NCBI GenBank assembly: GCA_008692225.1
Contig: VICG01000001.1
Coordinates: 2,891,501 to 2,955,500, forward strand
Origin: Monilinia fructicola
Lineage: Eukaryota; Ascomycota; Leotiomycetes; Helotiales; Sclerotiniaceae
DNA: 64,000 nt
Direction of reading: 5' to 3'
Shown: in pieces, positions 1-12,608 of the stretch
How the letters are laid out: every line of letters starts with the position of its first letter
Position numbering within the stretch: position 1 is the first letter of the stretch
Program-made: the position numbers and the translations under genes
Notes under the pieces: generated by a model
Seen by the model: only the letters and a program-made list of their open reading frames with translations
Databases searched by the model: none
Told to the model about the DNA's origin: nothing

Positions 1-396
1 ATTTTAAAAGTCTAGTAAAATCTTGTATTCTTTCTTGGTTGTGAGGAGATCAGGGTTGGAGAGACGGCACGGTTGAGGAATGACCCTTAGAACTAATTAT
101 ACCTAGACGATAGAACTTGGCTCAGAAAGCTAAGGATTGCCAACAGGTGTACAAGGATATACCAAACATACCAGCGGGATTAAATAGAATAGAATATAAT
201 ATTGAACTAATTTCAAATGAGAATGTTGTTATCATCCGTACCTAAATTTTGCGCTGGCAAAAGAGCAAAGCAACCCAACTCAGAAGTGTAAGCAAAAAAG
301 TTGATTATCATCGTGAAGTATAACGCCTTGAATGTCGCCTCCGATCATTAGAGAACACGAACTAACTCATATCCTCTAAGACATTTGAAAATACCG
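1..396. other. Intergenic, 3' flank of the amidohydrolase gene
   Basis: No coding frame or RNA gene is evident. The stretch presumably holds the 3' UTR and terminator of the leftward gene that ends at 397. Confidence 0.5.
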
Positions 397-1518
<1,122 letters not shown>

Positions 1519-1543
1519 TTAGAGAATCGGAGCAGTGCAGGGA

Positions 1544-1551
1544 CTTTTATA
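1544..1551 (-). promoter_or_regulatory. TATA-like box of the amidohydrolase gene
   Basis: TATAAAAG on the minus strand, about 128 bp upstream of the ATG at 1416. This distance is plausible for a fungal core promoter plus 5' UTR. Confidence 0.4.
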
Positions 1552-2827
1552 TTGATAAATATATAGAATAGATGAATGTGTTATGTGCCCGGTTTAACAA
1601 TCCGAAGTATCAGTGAGATCAATGATCAGCTAGTCGGAAAGGAGCACTTGACTCCGGCCCGCCTCCCTTTCCCCGTAAACGCGGGGAAGGTACAAACCCA
1701 AAGTACATCCCAGCCCCTGGCACACGAATGAAACACGCTCGTTAAGTCACCGATTCTCGTTTTTTGTGCATGTATCGAGGGGATATTATAGGAGGACCTG
1801 TTGTGCATGCATGGGCGGCCCGCGATATAATTCTTTGGAGAGGCGGAAGCGGATAGAGCACGGAACAACGACGGGTGCGGATACGATTTGCTCGAACGGA
1901 CTAATGGATGAGTATATCTATGATCCGTTACCGAGTGTGAGTAACCTTAAATTACTTAGATACGGATTTGGAGACGTCACCAAATGGGGCAACGGCAAAA
2001 ACTCTACTGTAGGTTTCCTGTTTACAATAAGTCAGTGGATAAGGTTACCTAGGTAATATGAATCAAAAGTCCAGCGAGCTTCAAATGCGCACAGTCAAAA
2101 CGTAAATGAATACCTCGCCAAGTTCGGGGCCAACAACTGTGACGACATCGACCCCTGAGCAGATCCAAGATCCTGTAACGCACAGCGCATAATTAGTTTG
2201 CAGTTTCAAAACATTTTCAATACAAATCTATAAATATATACTAGCGTATATGCTTTCGGTTTTCAAGTAAATTATTATAGCGTTGCTTTGATGTTAAAAA
2301 GAGATAGGATATTGCTACGTACACATGCTTATCGATCTCTTGCTCAGAGCCAACGTAAGGAGAGATTTATACACGGAAGCAATAACGGATCGGCTGGATT
2401 GTGCTAGATGACTGCATCGCTTTTTGCTTCTTGTTCAAAGTCTCCAAGTTTGGGAACCATTATTTCTTGCAATATTGTAAAGGTGGTGATCACAGTTCTA
2501 TATACGGTTGCGGGGGGATCTTATTCCTCGATCCTGGACGCATGTGGCAGAGGATGCTGCACTTTTCAAGAAGTTCGGAGCGTGATGCCCACAGATGCAA
2601 CATGTGATTATATATATCATCACATAAATGCATCCAAATTGGATTGATTGCAGCAATGAACGGGTTGAGAATCGCAAGACAAAACAGCTGTGGCATTATT
2701 TAGTTTTGTAGTTACTTCCCTTCCTCTCAAAACGGATCGAATACTATACTACGCTCCTTTTTCTATTTAAATGATCCTTCCTGACCAGCAAACAAGACAC
2801 GACATAATGCGTTTATGTCAAATTGGT
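1552..2827. other. Intergenic between the amidohydrolase and tyrosinase genes
   Basis: Only short ORFs (under 100 codons) with no recognisable product on either strand. It should hold the amidohydrolase promoter and the tyrosinase 3' end. Confidence 0.4.
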
Positions 2828-5156
2828 TTAATCCCCCCCAACAACAATATCAGGATGCAGAGTCTTTGTTTCGTAAACTGGCTTCTCCGTAATATCATAA
2901 GGAATAGTCACAATTTCGTCCCCAACAATTATTTTGAGGGTGGGTAGTGAATTCGCGGGTAATGGTGTATTATCAAGCTTCAACTGTATCAGTACTCTGC
3001 ACAAACTACCGAATATCCAAATGGAGACCCAGAAGAAGGAAAACTCACAAGTTGAACCCTCCACTTTAGATTCGCTTTCAAGAATTCCTCTGTTCCCTCC
3101 CCATCCCCATCTTCACCACGCTCCTTGTAACTTCCATCAACAAATGGTTCTCTCAGAACAACAATCTCATCATATGCTAATGCACCTACAGGATCCTTAT
3201 CAGAAGCTCCAGGCGGAGGTAAAATCACCAAACTCCCTACTAAATTTTCGCACCTGCCCCATTCCTTCGGATCCTCTGGTATTTTACCTAGAAATATTCG
3301 GACGATAAAACGTTGACCCTGAAGGTCGAGTTTGGAAACACTGAGTGCTACTGTCCATTCTCGTAGTGTTTTGTTTGTATTTGCCCCTTCATATTGGTGA
3401 TCCAAGGAAGATTCTCGTTTGTTAAAATTCCTCTTCTTGATCTTCGAGTTACTCCCATCGGCGTTATATAATGCGTTTACTCTTCCTGTTACATAACTTT
3501 GCATTTGTGCAGCTGTCATATTCCAATCCGTGATTTCCGGATAACTGTATCCGAATTGCGCCATGGATCTGCAAGTATTCGAAGTGAAGAAGGTGGAACT
3601 GGTGATTGCGAAGGGTTTGAGTGAAGTGGTGGCGTTGTCGTAGGAGTAGGAGGGAATAGTGTAGGTGCCATAGTAGTCGATGAGTGACGTGATGTATGTT
3701 GTAGAATCGATGGCTTGATACATAGAGAGGACTCGGTCGACATTTGCGTGGTGAAGCCAGCTACATAGGTCAGTTTGATTCAAGGAGTTAGGAGAAATTT
3801 GGCGCGGAAAGAATGGAAAGGAAATAATAGAAATAATAGCTTACAATATGGGATCGAAAGCGGAGTAGCTCAAAAAGGACATATGCCCATATTCACCCCC
3901 TACAAGTACATGTACAGTACCATGGGGTGATTCGATACTTGAGCCTGAGCTAGCCATCGTAGCGAAGTTATTGAACGTTTTCGATTTCATAACTGCCGTC
4001 CACTATAAATTTTCGTATCAGCCTGTCTCCCCCCGTTTTCTTTTTGAATTCAACCTCGATGGCTTTCGAGATCAATAGAATTAGAGAAAAAACGAAACCG
4101 GTAACAAACTCACCACTTGGTCTCCCAATCCTGCATTTTCCAAATTTTGATTCGCAGCATCAAAATCGCTTTGTCCATTACCGAGATTATCTGGATCTCT
4201 AACCGTCCAATTATACTGTTGCATCATACCATCACTATCCCCGGGCGGAAAATATTGTTGATTGAGTGGTTTATTCTGGAAATTGTAACGGAAAAGAGGA
4301 TTATTGACCTCTGCAGTAGCCCCAGAAGGCAGTACAATAGAGATGGTGGCGACATTAACTATTTTGGGCATGCTTGGGGTGACACCCCAGTCCCAGAAGG
4401 GAATACGGAGGTTATCGGCTGCTGCTTGATATGTGGGGTAAAGGGGGGAGATGTAGGTTTTGGCTATTGATTGGGCATAGCTGGCAAGGACTTGCTGTGG
4501 TTAGAAAGAGAGGGTGAGTGAGGCTTTGTTGTTGAACAAGGATGGGGGTAGTACCTCGAAGAGCGCTAGGTAAGGACGATGCCATGTAGCAAATAAAACC
4601 GAATCTGAAGGTACATTAACAAAGATCTTCGCACCCAAGTTAAGGATGACTTACCATGTGTACAGTAGCCAGTGAGTGGAGCACCGACAGCTTGACTCAC
4701 ACCATCCCAACCGATATATGGTCTACCGTGAATGCCTACAGGAGATTTCAATTGTCAATATTGCCTGCTGATATGTGTGCTTACTTCAGGCTACCAAATA
4801 AATAGAAAAATAGTCTAGAGCACGCACCTGCGATTTGGAAATAAGAAAGACCATCGCTATATTCAGGTGCAGCCTGCATAGCTTGAAGCGCCTGGATATA
4901 TAAAAACCTTGACGTAAAGCATCAATAGTGGAACTATGAAGACGATACATATTCAGAACATCTACTGCGAAGAAACTCACCACTGTGGCTCATTCTTTTG
5001 TAAATCATCAATGTTTTGTCTGAAAGGCCGGGCTTTCGTATTCGAATTGATACCAGTTGTTACTCCGGTTATGGGATAGTATTGAGAATTACCGAAAGTA
5101 ACGAAGATAGAACATGCCAGTAATGTCCAGGGGACAGTTAGGAATTTGATTATCAT
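2828..5156 (-). CDS. Secreted tyrosinase (type-3 copper phenol oxidase)
   Basis: Eight exons (minus strand): 4981-5156, 4828-4907, 4655-4735, 4555-4604, 4114-4494, 3845-4002, 3049-3760, 2828-2983. They sum to 598 codons (597 aa). The ATG at 5156 starts a hydrophobic signal peptide (about residues 1-24). Copper-A ligands are H88 (IHGRPY), H112 (GYCTH) and H121 (ATWHRPYLALFE). Copper-B ligands are H283 and H287 (SPHGTVH) and a His of FWLHHANVDR near 312-313. All six are present, so the enzyme should oxidise phenols to quinones (melanin, cross-linking, defence phenolics). The region after about residue 400 is the C-terminal lid domain that fungal tyrosinases carry; KIKKR at 415-419 is a likely Kex2-type cleavage site to release it. 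All splice sites are GT-AG and phases agree. Confidence 0.93.
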
Positions 5157-6354
5157 AATCGCTCGTGAGTTAGGCTGGGTATAGAAGGTCTTGAAGTAAA
5201 GCTGATATGACGAAAACTTAGACAAAGCCCTTGGATACTGTTCAAATATTAAGTACTTTCTCAAGTATTTCGAGTGAAGACAAGAAAAAAGAAAACAAAA
5301 TGACCCAAGTCTTCAGCCTCGGCCGGTCGTGAGGATGTCAACACACAGATATCGTGAAATTTGACAGGCCTACCCGTAGATGCATTAGTTCATGGAACAT
5401 GCCATGTCCACGAGTTGGAGTTCACACCTCAGGTAATGCAGAGTAGTGGAATACGAGTGTGCAGATATAGAAGTGCATAACTAGTTTGCGTTTGTTTTCC
5501 ATGGTACAAGAATATCGGAATAACGCTTGTCATACAAAAGTGACCTAATGCTGTGAACTCGCATATTAATGATACGATTAGGACTGCAATTCTTTTCAGA
5601 TGGGTACATATGTATGTTTACTCAAACTGGAAAAAATATATGCCAATTACTTCGGGTATTTCACCAAAATCCATTATGCAACAGACTTGAAGCACGCATA
5701 CGATAATTGACACATGATTCAAGATCGAGCGATCCCCTCATATTGTTGTTTAAGATCTCGGTGTGCAGCGGAAACGTTACATTCTAAAACGAAGATTCAT
5801 TGAGATAATCTTCGAAGGCGTGGGCAAGAGCAGGTCAAATTGACAACCACAGGCATAGGTACGGTGCCAAGTAGTCAAAAATTGCCTAAGTCATGAGCCA
5901 AGAAGACGCGCAATCTCAAATGGAGGCACAAGTCATGAATAAATATACTGATTGCATTTCAATTTCCCTGAATGCAAGTAGCCGTCAATAGAGTTCGTGC
6001 CACGTTGACACGACATTGCGGATAACTTTGACCGATGAGTACCTACTTCTCAATCTTTTTCTGTCGGTCATGAATGATGCAAAAAGTTGCGAAGCTACTT
6101 GCATTCAAATCTTCTTTTCCTAATTGAATAACTTTCAAAAGTTTTATCCTCGGCCACCTTCGAAGTCGCTTGACCATCGAATACGAGATATAATGGAATA
6201 TTTGTTTAGGACAGGGCGGATTTTGCTTAGTTTATGCGGATTCTCACAGTACTCGCCCTGGAAAAATATGGATAGGCGCCACTGTGGGTAAAAGAAAACA
6301 CTACATGTAAGAACTCCCGGTGAAATGAAGATCAAAGCCGTCGCCACGTTATAT
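5157..6354. other. Tyrosinase 5' flank, no gene seen
   Basis: About 1.2 kb with no convincing coding frame. The part next to 5156 should contain the tyrosinase promoter; I did not find a strong TATA box. Confidence 0.4.
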
Positions 6355-6980
6355 CGAGTTATTAAATTCTTGTGATCTCAGGGATCTTGTCGCGAGTCCA
6401 AAATGTCAACCGCAACCAGATCCATACGGCAACAGTTATAACTAATGGGAGGAGATCAAATGTTGCTTCAACGAGGTCGAGCTTCCAGCTTTGAGTGGCA
6501 GAGTTACAAATAAGGTTGAAATCGAGAGCGTCGGAGACGACTCCCTCCTGATCATACTCGAATTGCCATATCCTACTCTAGTTGGCTGAATGGTGGCCAG
6601 AAGAGAGTTGTATCTGTTTGACCACAGGTCTTACTGGAGTATGTTGTTTTGTTGAGAACGAAACATGCCACCATAGGTGAAGTGAAGCCAAAGATTGTGA
6701 ATACAGAATCCACCGCATGATTACTATTTCTGGATCTTCACTACGGAGGTGCTAAATGATTGTGATAGAAGCACTTTGCTTGATGTATAAGACAAAAATA
6801 GGAAATCAAAACCGATTGCTAAATTCATGGGTGATTTCCCCGTGATGACCTTGCGTGAATAATTGGTAATTGCAGCAGCTTCAGGAACACTTCCACAATT
6901 CTTGCTGAACACAACAACGACTTTCCAAATCAGTGAAAACTATACTATCATGACAAGAACTTCAACGGCCCGAATATAAG
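6355..6980 (-). pseudogene. Remnant of a small membrane protein, broken frames
   Basis: Three neighbouring minus-strand frames look coding but do not join by obvious splicing. One starts near 6979 (MAYIRAVEVL), meets an in-frame TAG and continues as IWKVVVVFSKNCGSVPEAAA. The next reads VDSVFTIFGFTSPMVACFV and then SSKTCGQTDTTLFWPPF. The last reads EYDQEGVVSDALDF, then NLICNSATQSWKLDLVEATF, a hydrophobic helix (LLPLVITVAVWIWLRLTF) and TRDKIPEITRI before a double stop. The frame changes suggest decay or unrecognised introns. The family is not recognised. It could instead be a spliced gene whose junctions I could not place. Confidence 0.35.
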
Positions 6981-7009
6981 CCATTGGTACAGAAAAGCCA
7001 CCGAAATAT

Positions 7010-7238
7010 TTATTTTCGAACTTTGACTGAAGTAGTATCTTCCCCCGACTTCTCATTGATATGTCCTTCTTTCAGACTAACATCTGTGAAACTGGCCCGA
7101 TAGGTGTCTCCTTTGCGACTCTCGGGTGCAACATATGTATTTGGATTTCTGTATTGACCTAGTATATAATCATGCGTGGTCGTTGATTGCGATTGATCAT
7201 AAGCTAAATTTCGGGAATAAGCTGTTGGGGAGTAACTG
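7010..7238 (-). CDS. Possible C-terminal exon of an unidentified protein
   Basis: An open minus-strand frame without its own start, roughly 74 codons, ends at a TAA (7010-7012). It reads through polar segments such as YILGQYRNPNTYVAPESRKG and ends in SGEDTTSVKVRK, the kind of charged, low-complexity tail found at the cytoplasmic C-terminus of fungal membrane proteins. A second candidate exon upstream (about 7330-7450, containing SLSYFYGRYGVFFEYLKTRW) ends at a CAG|GTAAAT donor, but its phase does not match cleanly. Product unknown; this may be one multi-exon gene extending to about 7.8 kb. Confidence 0.3.
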
Positions 7239-9176
7239 AAGCCTCAGTAGGAATGATTTCTAAAGCTTAGTTTGCATAACGGATACAATCTACGGATACA
7301 TAAGGCCAGCAGTCAAGGGCAATTTACCTGAATAGTCCATCGTGTTTTCAGATACTCAAAGAACACACCATATCTCCCGTAGAAGTATGAAAGAGAGGGG
7401 GGACATCCAGCAGTTCGCTGACGGAATTTAAGTTCCAGGAGAGCTTCTACTTATGTAGATTGTTCATATACGCCCACGATTGCTCTACCAATGTGATCAT
7501 TCGGCCAAGTCTGCGGTTATACTGTATTATAAAGCTGACCGAGAATGGATGTGCGCAGTAAACCCTAGTACTGCGGACGAAAGTTCCCTTGGAGTAACCC
7601 ATAGCCATCACATAGGGATGTGTCTTCTCAACAAGGTGGCGGAAACTAAACCTTCCACACAAGTTCGAATCCAAAGAGCTACCTTTGGTAGTGACTGGTA
7701 TAGTGTAATCTTTCCAGGTTTGCTTACATCCCGTCATGTACGGCCAGAACCAGGCCGAAGGTTTTGTTTCTATGAAGAGCTGGTGGAATCATTACATGAA
7801 CCTGGATGAAAGCACTCGCTTGAGAGAATTCGAACTAATGGATTGGGAATGCCTTGTGATAGCAGATCGATCCGAAGGACGATTATTTGATGGTAAACTC
7901 CCAAAACTCCCAAAACTCCAATGATTATTGGATGGAGAGAAGAGAAAGCCACCTGGGCACTCAGGCCCACTAGTGGCCTCCGATGTGGGGTACAGTAGAG
8001 ATAACCTTGGAGGATTGACTTATAGAACTAAAGGCAATTAAAGACTACTTGCAATAAAAACACGAGGAGAATCACCAAAACCCAAGAAGGGGAGAAAAAG
8101 AACATCGAAATACGAAAGAAACTTATCAGATGAAACACAGCTATACTTGAAGTGCCACAATCCCAAGACTGGGGAAAACAACATTGCACTGTCTTATGAT
8201 ATAGTCATCAACCATATAAAAATGTCTAGATGGCCATTCTTTCAGCCATAAGTATGAGAAGATTCTAACCAAATCAACGAGGATAACGAGGGACCAATTT
8301 GGGATATTCTACAACCAGTATACCGAGCCTGGAAGACTCCTTCGAAAGGATCTCTCACACGTGGAGGCTATACCCGCCCAAATTATAGAATCCCGGGGCA
8401 GCATGCTTTCATATCCGATGAAGCATATCATCTCAAGTGCGGATATGTCGGTTATTACGTCAAAAGTCGGACAGCTCGAGCATGTGGTGTCCATTCCATC
8501 TGGTATTGCTTTTGATGGAGTGATTTAACCCGCTTGCTACTTTACAACACTTCACCCAAGATGCATGAGCCAGCTCCAGCTTGATTTGAACAATCGATCA
8601 CATGACTCTTTTGAAAATAGATCTGGGATGCACTGGGTGATATTATCTGCTCCAGCATACTTATAGTATCAATGGAAAGCTTTCATCTTCTAAGAAGTGC
8701 TTGCTCACATCGAATTGATGCGTATATCTGGACCCAAAGTTCCGAGGGCACGCAAGTTCCGTGGATTCCGTGAGTTTCACACACTCGAGACGTTTTGATA
8801 GGTAGGCAGAGTTCAATACGGGGCAGGGGATCCCTTTGATCGTTTTTCGAGCACCCCGCAGAAACCAAAGTCTCTTTATATACCTCGGATCAATGGCACC
8901 TGTTTTATAATAACCTTCCGCAAGCAAGTGCTTCTCGGTTCTCTTTACAAGCCACACCTGTCCGCCACACCTGTCAGCCACACCTACAATTTGCCAATAT
9001 TCTCGATAGCCTCTCATAATGCTATTCGTCGCACATGTTCACAGTCGATCATAAAAAAGCTCAGTATGTTAGAGAATCCCCCAAGTATTACTTGTAGAGC
9101 GAGCCAACATAAGCACAGCCTCATAAACGTATAATGTTTACCCCTCCGATTCTCCAATAAAATCTACCAGGAACCC
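7239..9176. other. Intergenic or unresolved region left of the phosphate permease
   Basis: Holds several ORFs under 120 codons, including one of 118 codons on the minus strand (8661-9017), none with a recognisable domain. Part of 7.3-7.8 kb may belong to the unresolved membrane-protein gene. Confidence 0.3.
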
Positions 9177-9182
9177 CACGTG
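9177..9182 (+). promoter_or_regulatory. CACGTG site upstream of the phosphate permease
   Basis: A CACGTG E-box lies 368 bp before the permease ATG. In Saccharomyces (Pho4) and Neurospora (NUC-1), bHLH regulators bind CACGTG-type sites to induce phosphate transporter genes during phosphate starvation. The site is seen directly; its function here is inferred from the neighbouring gene, and the hexamer also occurs elsewhere in the window (for example near 28.99 kb). Confidence 0.4.
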
Positions 9183-9549
9183 TAGTACTTCTTAATCCTC
9201 GCTTCCATCATACCAAGATCTTGACTGTCTTGGGAGTTCTTGGGTATCAAATCCCATGTTGTCCATACCACAACGTTGAGTCGATAAAAATCTATGTTGA
9301 AAGTTCAGATAGTGTTTCATGATCAATGGTGGTAATAATTTTCAATACCAAGAAGAAGATAAGATTTCCAAGAGGATGAAATCGCAATATTTGTTCTTGG
9401 AAATTTTCTCTTCGGACGCGGCACACTGAATGTCAGCTCTAGCTCTTTGGATGTGCAGATATATATATTTGCATCCCGTAGCTATGAGTGACATGCAATG
9501 ACAATCAGGTCGACCTTTTGAATTTGTGCGTTTGAGTATCTGAATCAAA

Positions 9550-11510
9550 ATGGCGGTCCTAGAACAGTTTGATTATATCTTTGTCATTGGCATGCTTTTT
9601 GCTTTCCTCGATGCTTGGAACATCGGTATGGTGATTCCCATTCCAATCATCCAAACACCCATTACTGATACCCCATACAGGTGCAAATGATGTTGCGAAT
9701 TCCTTCGCCACTTCGGTCTCTTCCAGATCATTAACTATGAAGCAAGCTATGATGATTGCTACCGTGATGGAATTTGGCGGTGCTGTCGGTGTTGGGTATG
9801 CTTGTTCGCCATTCAATCGTTGCATCAATACATCCAATACTGACAGATCCTTAGTGCTCGCGTAGCAGATACTATCCGAGGCAAAATTCTTTCGACCAAA
9901 TCCTTCGAAGCAGAACCATCTGTCATGATGTTGGGAATGACATGTGCTCTTGTATCTTCATCACTTTACCTGACGCTAGCAACAAAACTTGGTCTTCCAG
10001 TATCCACGACGTAAGTATTGACCTCATCCAAACATACCATTCATTCTGCTAAGACCTTCCACAGCCACAGTATCATAGGAGGAGTGATAGGAGTTGGGAT
10101 TGCAGCAATTGGAACCGATGGAATTAATTGGGGTTGGAATGGTGTATCACAAGTATTCGCAGCTTGGGTGATTGCACCCGGGATCGCGGGTAGCTTTGCT
10201 GCCATTCTTTTCTTGATCACGAAGTATGGCATCATGACACGGAAGAATCCAGTTCGAGCTGCGCTCATTAGTATTCCATTCTACTTTGGAATCACTACTG
10301 GACTGTTAACCAGTATGTTTCTCCTTTATCCATATCGTTCCGAAATACAATTTCGTACATCGACTAACATGCACAACTAGTGCTCATTGTATGGAAAGGT
10401 GCGGCCTCTGCTTCCGCTACCGTGAAAACTTGGGGGCCGGGCGAGTACGTAGGTGTAATATTTGGGACGGCTATCGGCTGCGCTCTCCTATCCGCCATCT
10501 TCCTGGTTCCGTTCCTCCACCGCAAACTAGTGCTCGACGACTGGCAACTCCGCTGGTGGCATATTCCCCAAGGTCCTTTGTTACTTCGACGCGGAGAAGT
10601 CCCTCCCAATACATCCGGACAAGAAATCATCCAAAATTATTACAAAGGACACAAGACACGCGCGGAACTTGATGCTGAGGGCTCGGATAATGTGAGAGCG
10701 GTACCAAGTGACGATGTTGAATCCAAGCCGAATGACGATGAAAAACACGGGATTTCAAATATCTCGCCCGCAACAACTGACATCGCTTCATCAACGCACG
10801 ACTCGGCACCCACTCCACCCGAGTCGCCCAGCAAGCCGTGGCACGATCCCGCCACCCTCTTCGCCAAAGCCAAAGCCCTCTTCTTCCACGGCGTCAACGT
10901 CGACGTGGTCGCCGAGCAGAAAAAATCGTCCATCCTCACCGGTGATCTCGAAGCCATGCACGCCCGCGCAACCCACTACGACAACAAAGCCGAACACACC
11001 TACTCCTTCCTGCAAGTCCTCACCGCCGCCACCGCCTCCTTCGCCCACGGCGCAAACGACGTATCCAACGCCGTCGGCCCCCTCGCCGCAATCTACTTCA
11101 TCTGGCACACGGGCTCCATCCAATCCAAATCGCCCGTGCCCGTTTGGATCCTCTGCTACGGCGCCGGGGCCCTCGTCATCGGCCTCTGGACCTACGGCTA
11201 CAACATCATGCGCAACCTGGGGAATCGCCTCACGCTGCACTCGCCGTCGCGCGGCTTCTGCATGGAGCTCGGCTCCGCCATCACGGTCGTCATGGCCACG
11301 CGGCTGGCGCTGCCCGTGTCGACCACGCAGTGCATCGTGGGCGCCACGGTGGGCGTGGGGTTGGTGAACGGCGACGTCAAGAGTATCAATTGGAGGATGG
11401 TGGCGTGGATTTACATGGGCTGGTTTATCACGTTGCCTGTTACGGGCATCCTGTCGGGCTGTTTGATGGGCCTGATATTGAATGCGCCGAGATGGGGCAT
11501 GGGCGTTTGA
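9550..11510 (+). CDS. PiT-family phosphate permease (PHO-4/PHO89 type)
   Basis: Five exons: 9550-9625, 9681-9795, 9855-10010, 10065-10312, 10381-11510 (575 codons, 574 aa). It is a plasma-membrane sodium- or proton-coupled inorganic phosphate transporter of the PiT family (Neurospora PHO-4, yeast Pho89). Both PiT signatures are intact: [16 protein letters not shown] near the N-terminus and [19 protein letters not shown] in the second half. They are separated by a hydrophilic loop (about residues 280-380) rich in acidic residues, Ser and Pro. Each half also has a VSTT motif ([27 protein letters not shown]). Exon 3 was placed with acceptor CTTAG at 9854 because the nearer AG gives a stop and the chosen one yields the expected [11 protein letters not shown]. 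The last exon turns strongly GC-rich after about 10.79 kb. Confidence 0.95.
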
Positions 11511-12608
11511 GTGCGGGGTTTGGTGTGGGGAGGGAGGGAATCATGGGGAGGCGTCTCACTTCATTCTTTTGCAGCTCCGATCGCCTTACGGTTGGGCACG
11601 TCGATACGACATAACGCTCCAATAGCAGCAACATCTCGATATCCTCCAACGTAAACCTTGCAATCATGAACTAGAAATAATAATTATCAAAATTAATAAT
11701 CATTATCATCGTCGTCGTCATTCCACCTCCACACCCACCCCACCGATAGATAAAAACACCCACCTACCCCGTACCAACCCCCCCCCTTTCCCCCTCCCCC
11801 AACCAATCAACCAATACATCCCAACACCAAACCCACCATCCCCATAGGGACACACACACACACACACACACATATACATACACCGACACCATCCATCCAT
11901 CCATCCATCCGTCCACACGAAAAAAAGGGGATATAAGAAAGAAATGGAAAGCAGGAACCAGAAACAAGCAACCAGCAACCAGGAATGGATCCGCCTCTGC
12001 CTCTGCCTCCCCTCCCCTCCCGCCGCCCCGCCCCCCGCCACACCCGACGCTGCATTTCGCATCTCGCATCCCCTACTGTATCTAAACTTTGTGTCCCCTG
12101 TCCCCTCTCTCCTCTCCTCTCCTCTCTCCATCGAAAATCCACATTAACGAATGCGATGCATTGATACACCATACACCATACACCATACATACTAATAGCC
12201 TCACAAGGTTCAATCATGTTTCACAAGTACGTGGGTACGTACGTAGGGACCCCGGGCAAATGAAGAATACATGATATATGATACATAATACATGATACAT
12301 AATACATGAATACATAATACATGATACATAATACATAATACATATTGATATATAACGGGATCTAATACAGCATCATCAAACTTAAAGTCCCAAGGCGATT
12401 GGGGAAAATTGTAACGTGTGTGAAGAAACAAAAAGACTCTCATGTGTATGTATTTGATACACTTTCTCCGCTGACAAAATTCCACCCGATACCCATCCCA
12501 TTCCATTTCCTTTCCCTATTTCTCTCACTATCCTTACAATCAACCGCCTATCTCCATCCATCCACCTTTTCCCTTTTCCGCATTCGGATCTCCAAGTTCC
12601 ATCGAGCC
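11511..12608. other. Convergent intergenic region with microsatellites
   Basis: Lies between the 3' ends of the permease (+) and the TBC gene (-). It contains a (CA)n tract (about 11851-11872), a (CATC)n tract (about 11889-11912), pyrimidine-rich blocks and a run of ATACATGATACATA-type repeats. No credible gene; the G-rich minus-strand ORFs here are repeat products. Confidence 0.6.
12270..12346. repeat. Imperfect ATACATGATACATA tandem repeat
   Basis: About 77 bp made of alternating ATACATGAT and ATACATAAT units. A simple microsatellite in the 3' intergenic region. Confidence 0.75.

Noticed and set aside
8661..9017. 118-codon minus-strand ORF
   Set aside because: Protein-like but without any recognisable motif, splice context or neighbour support; not called as a gene.
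10708..11367. Long Pro/Ser-rich ORFs overlapping the permease in other frames
   Set aside because: They are shadows of the GC-rich last exon of the phosphate permease.
11718..12217. Gly/Trp-rich minus-strand ORFs of 100-137 codons
   Set aside because: They are translations of CA, CATC and pyrimidine-rich simple repeats.
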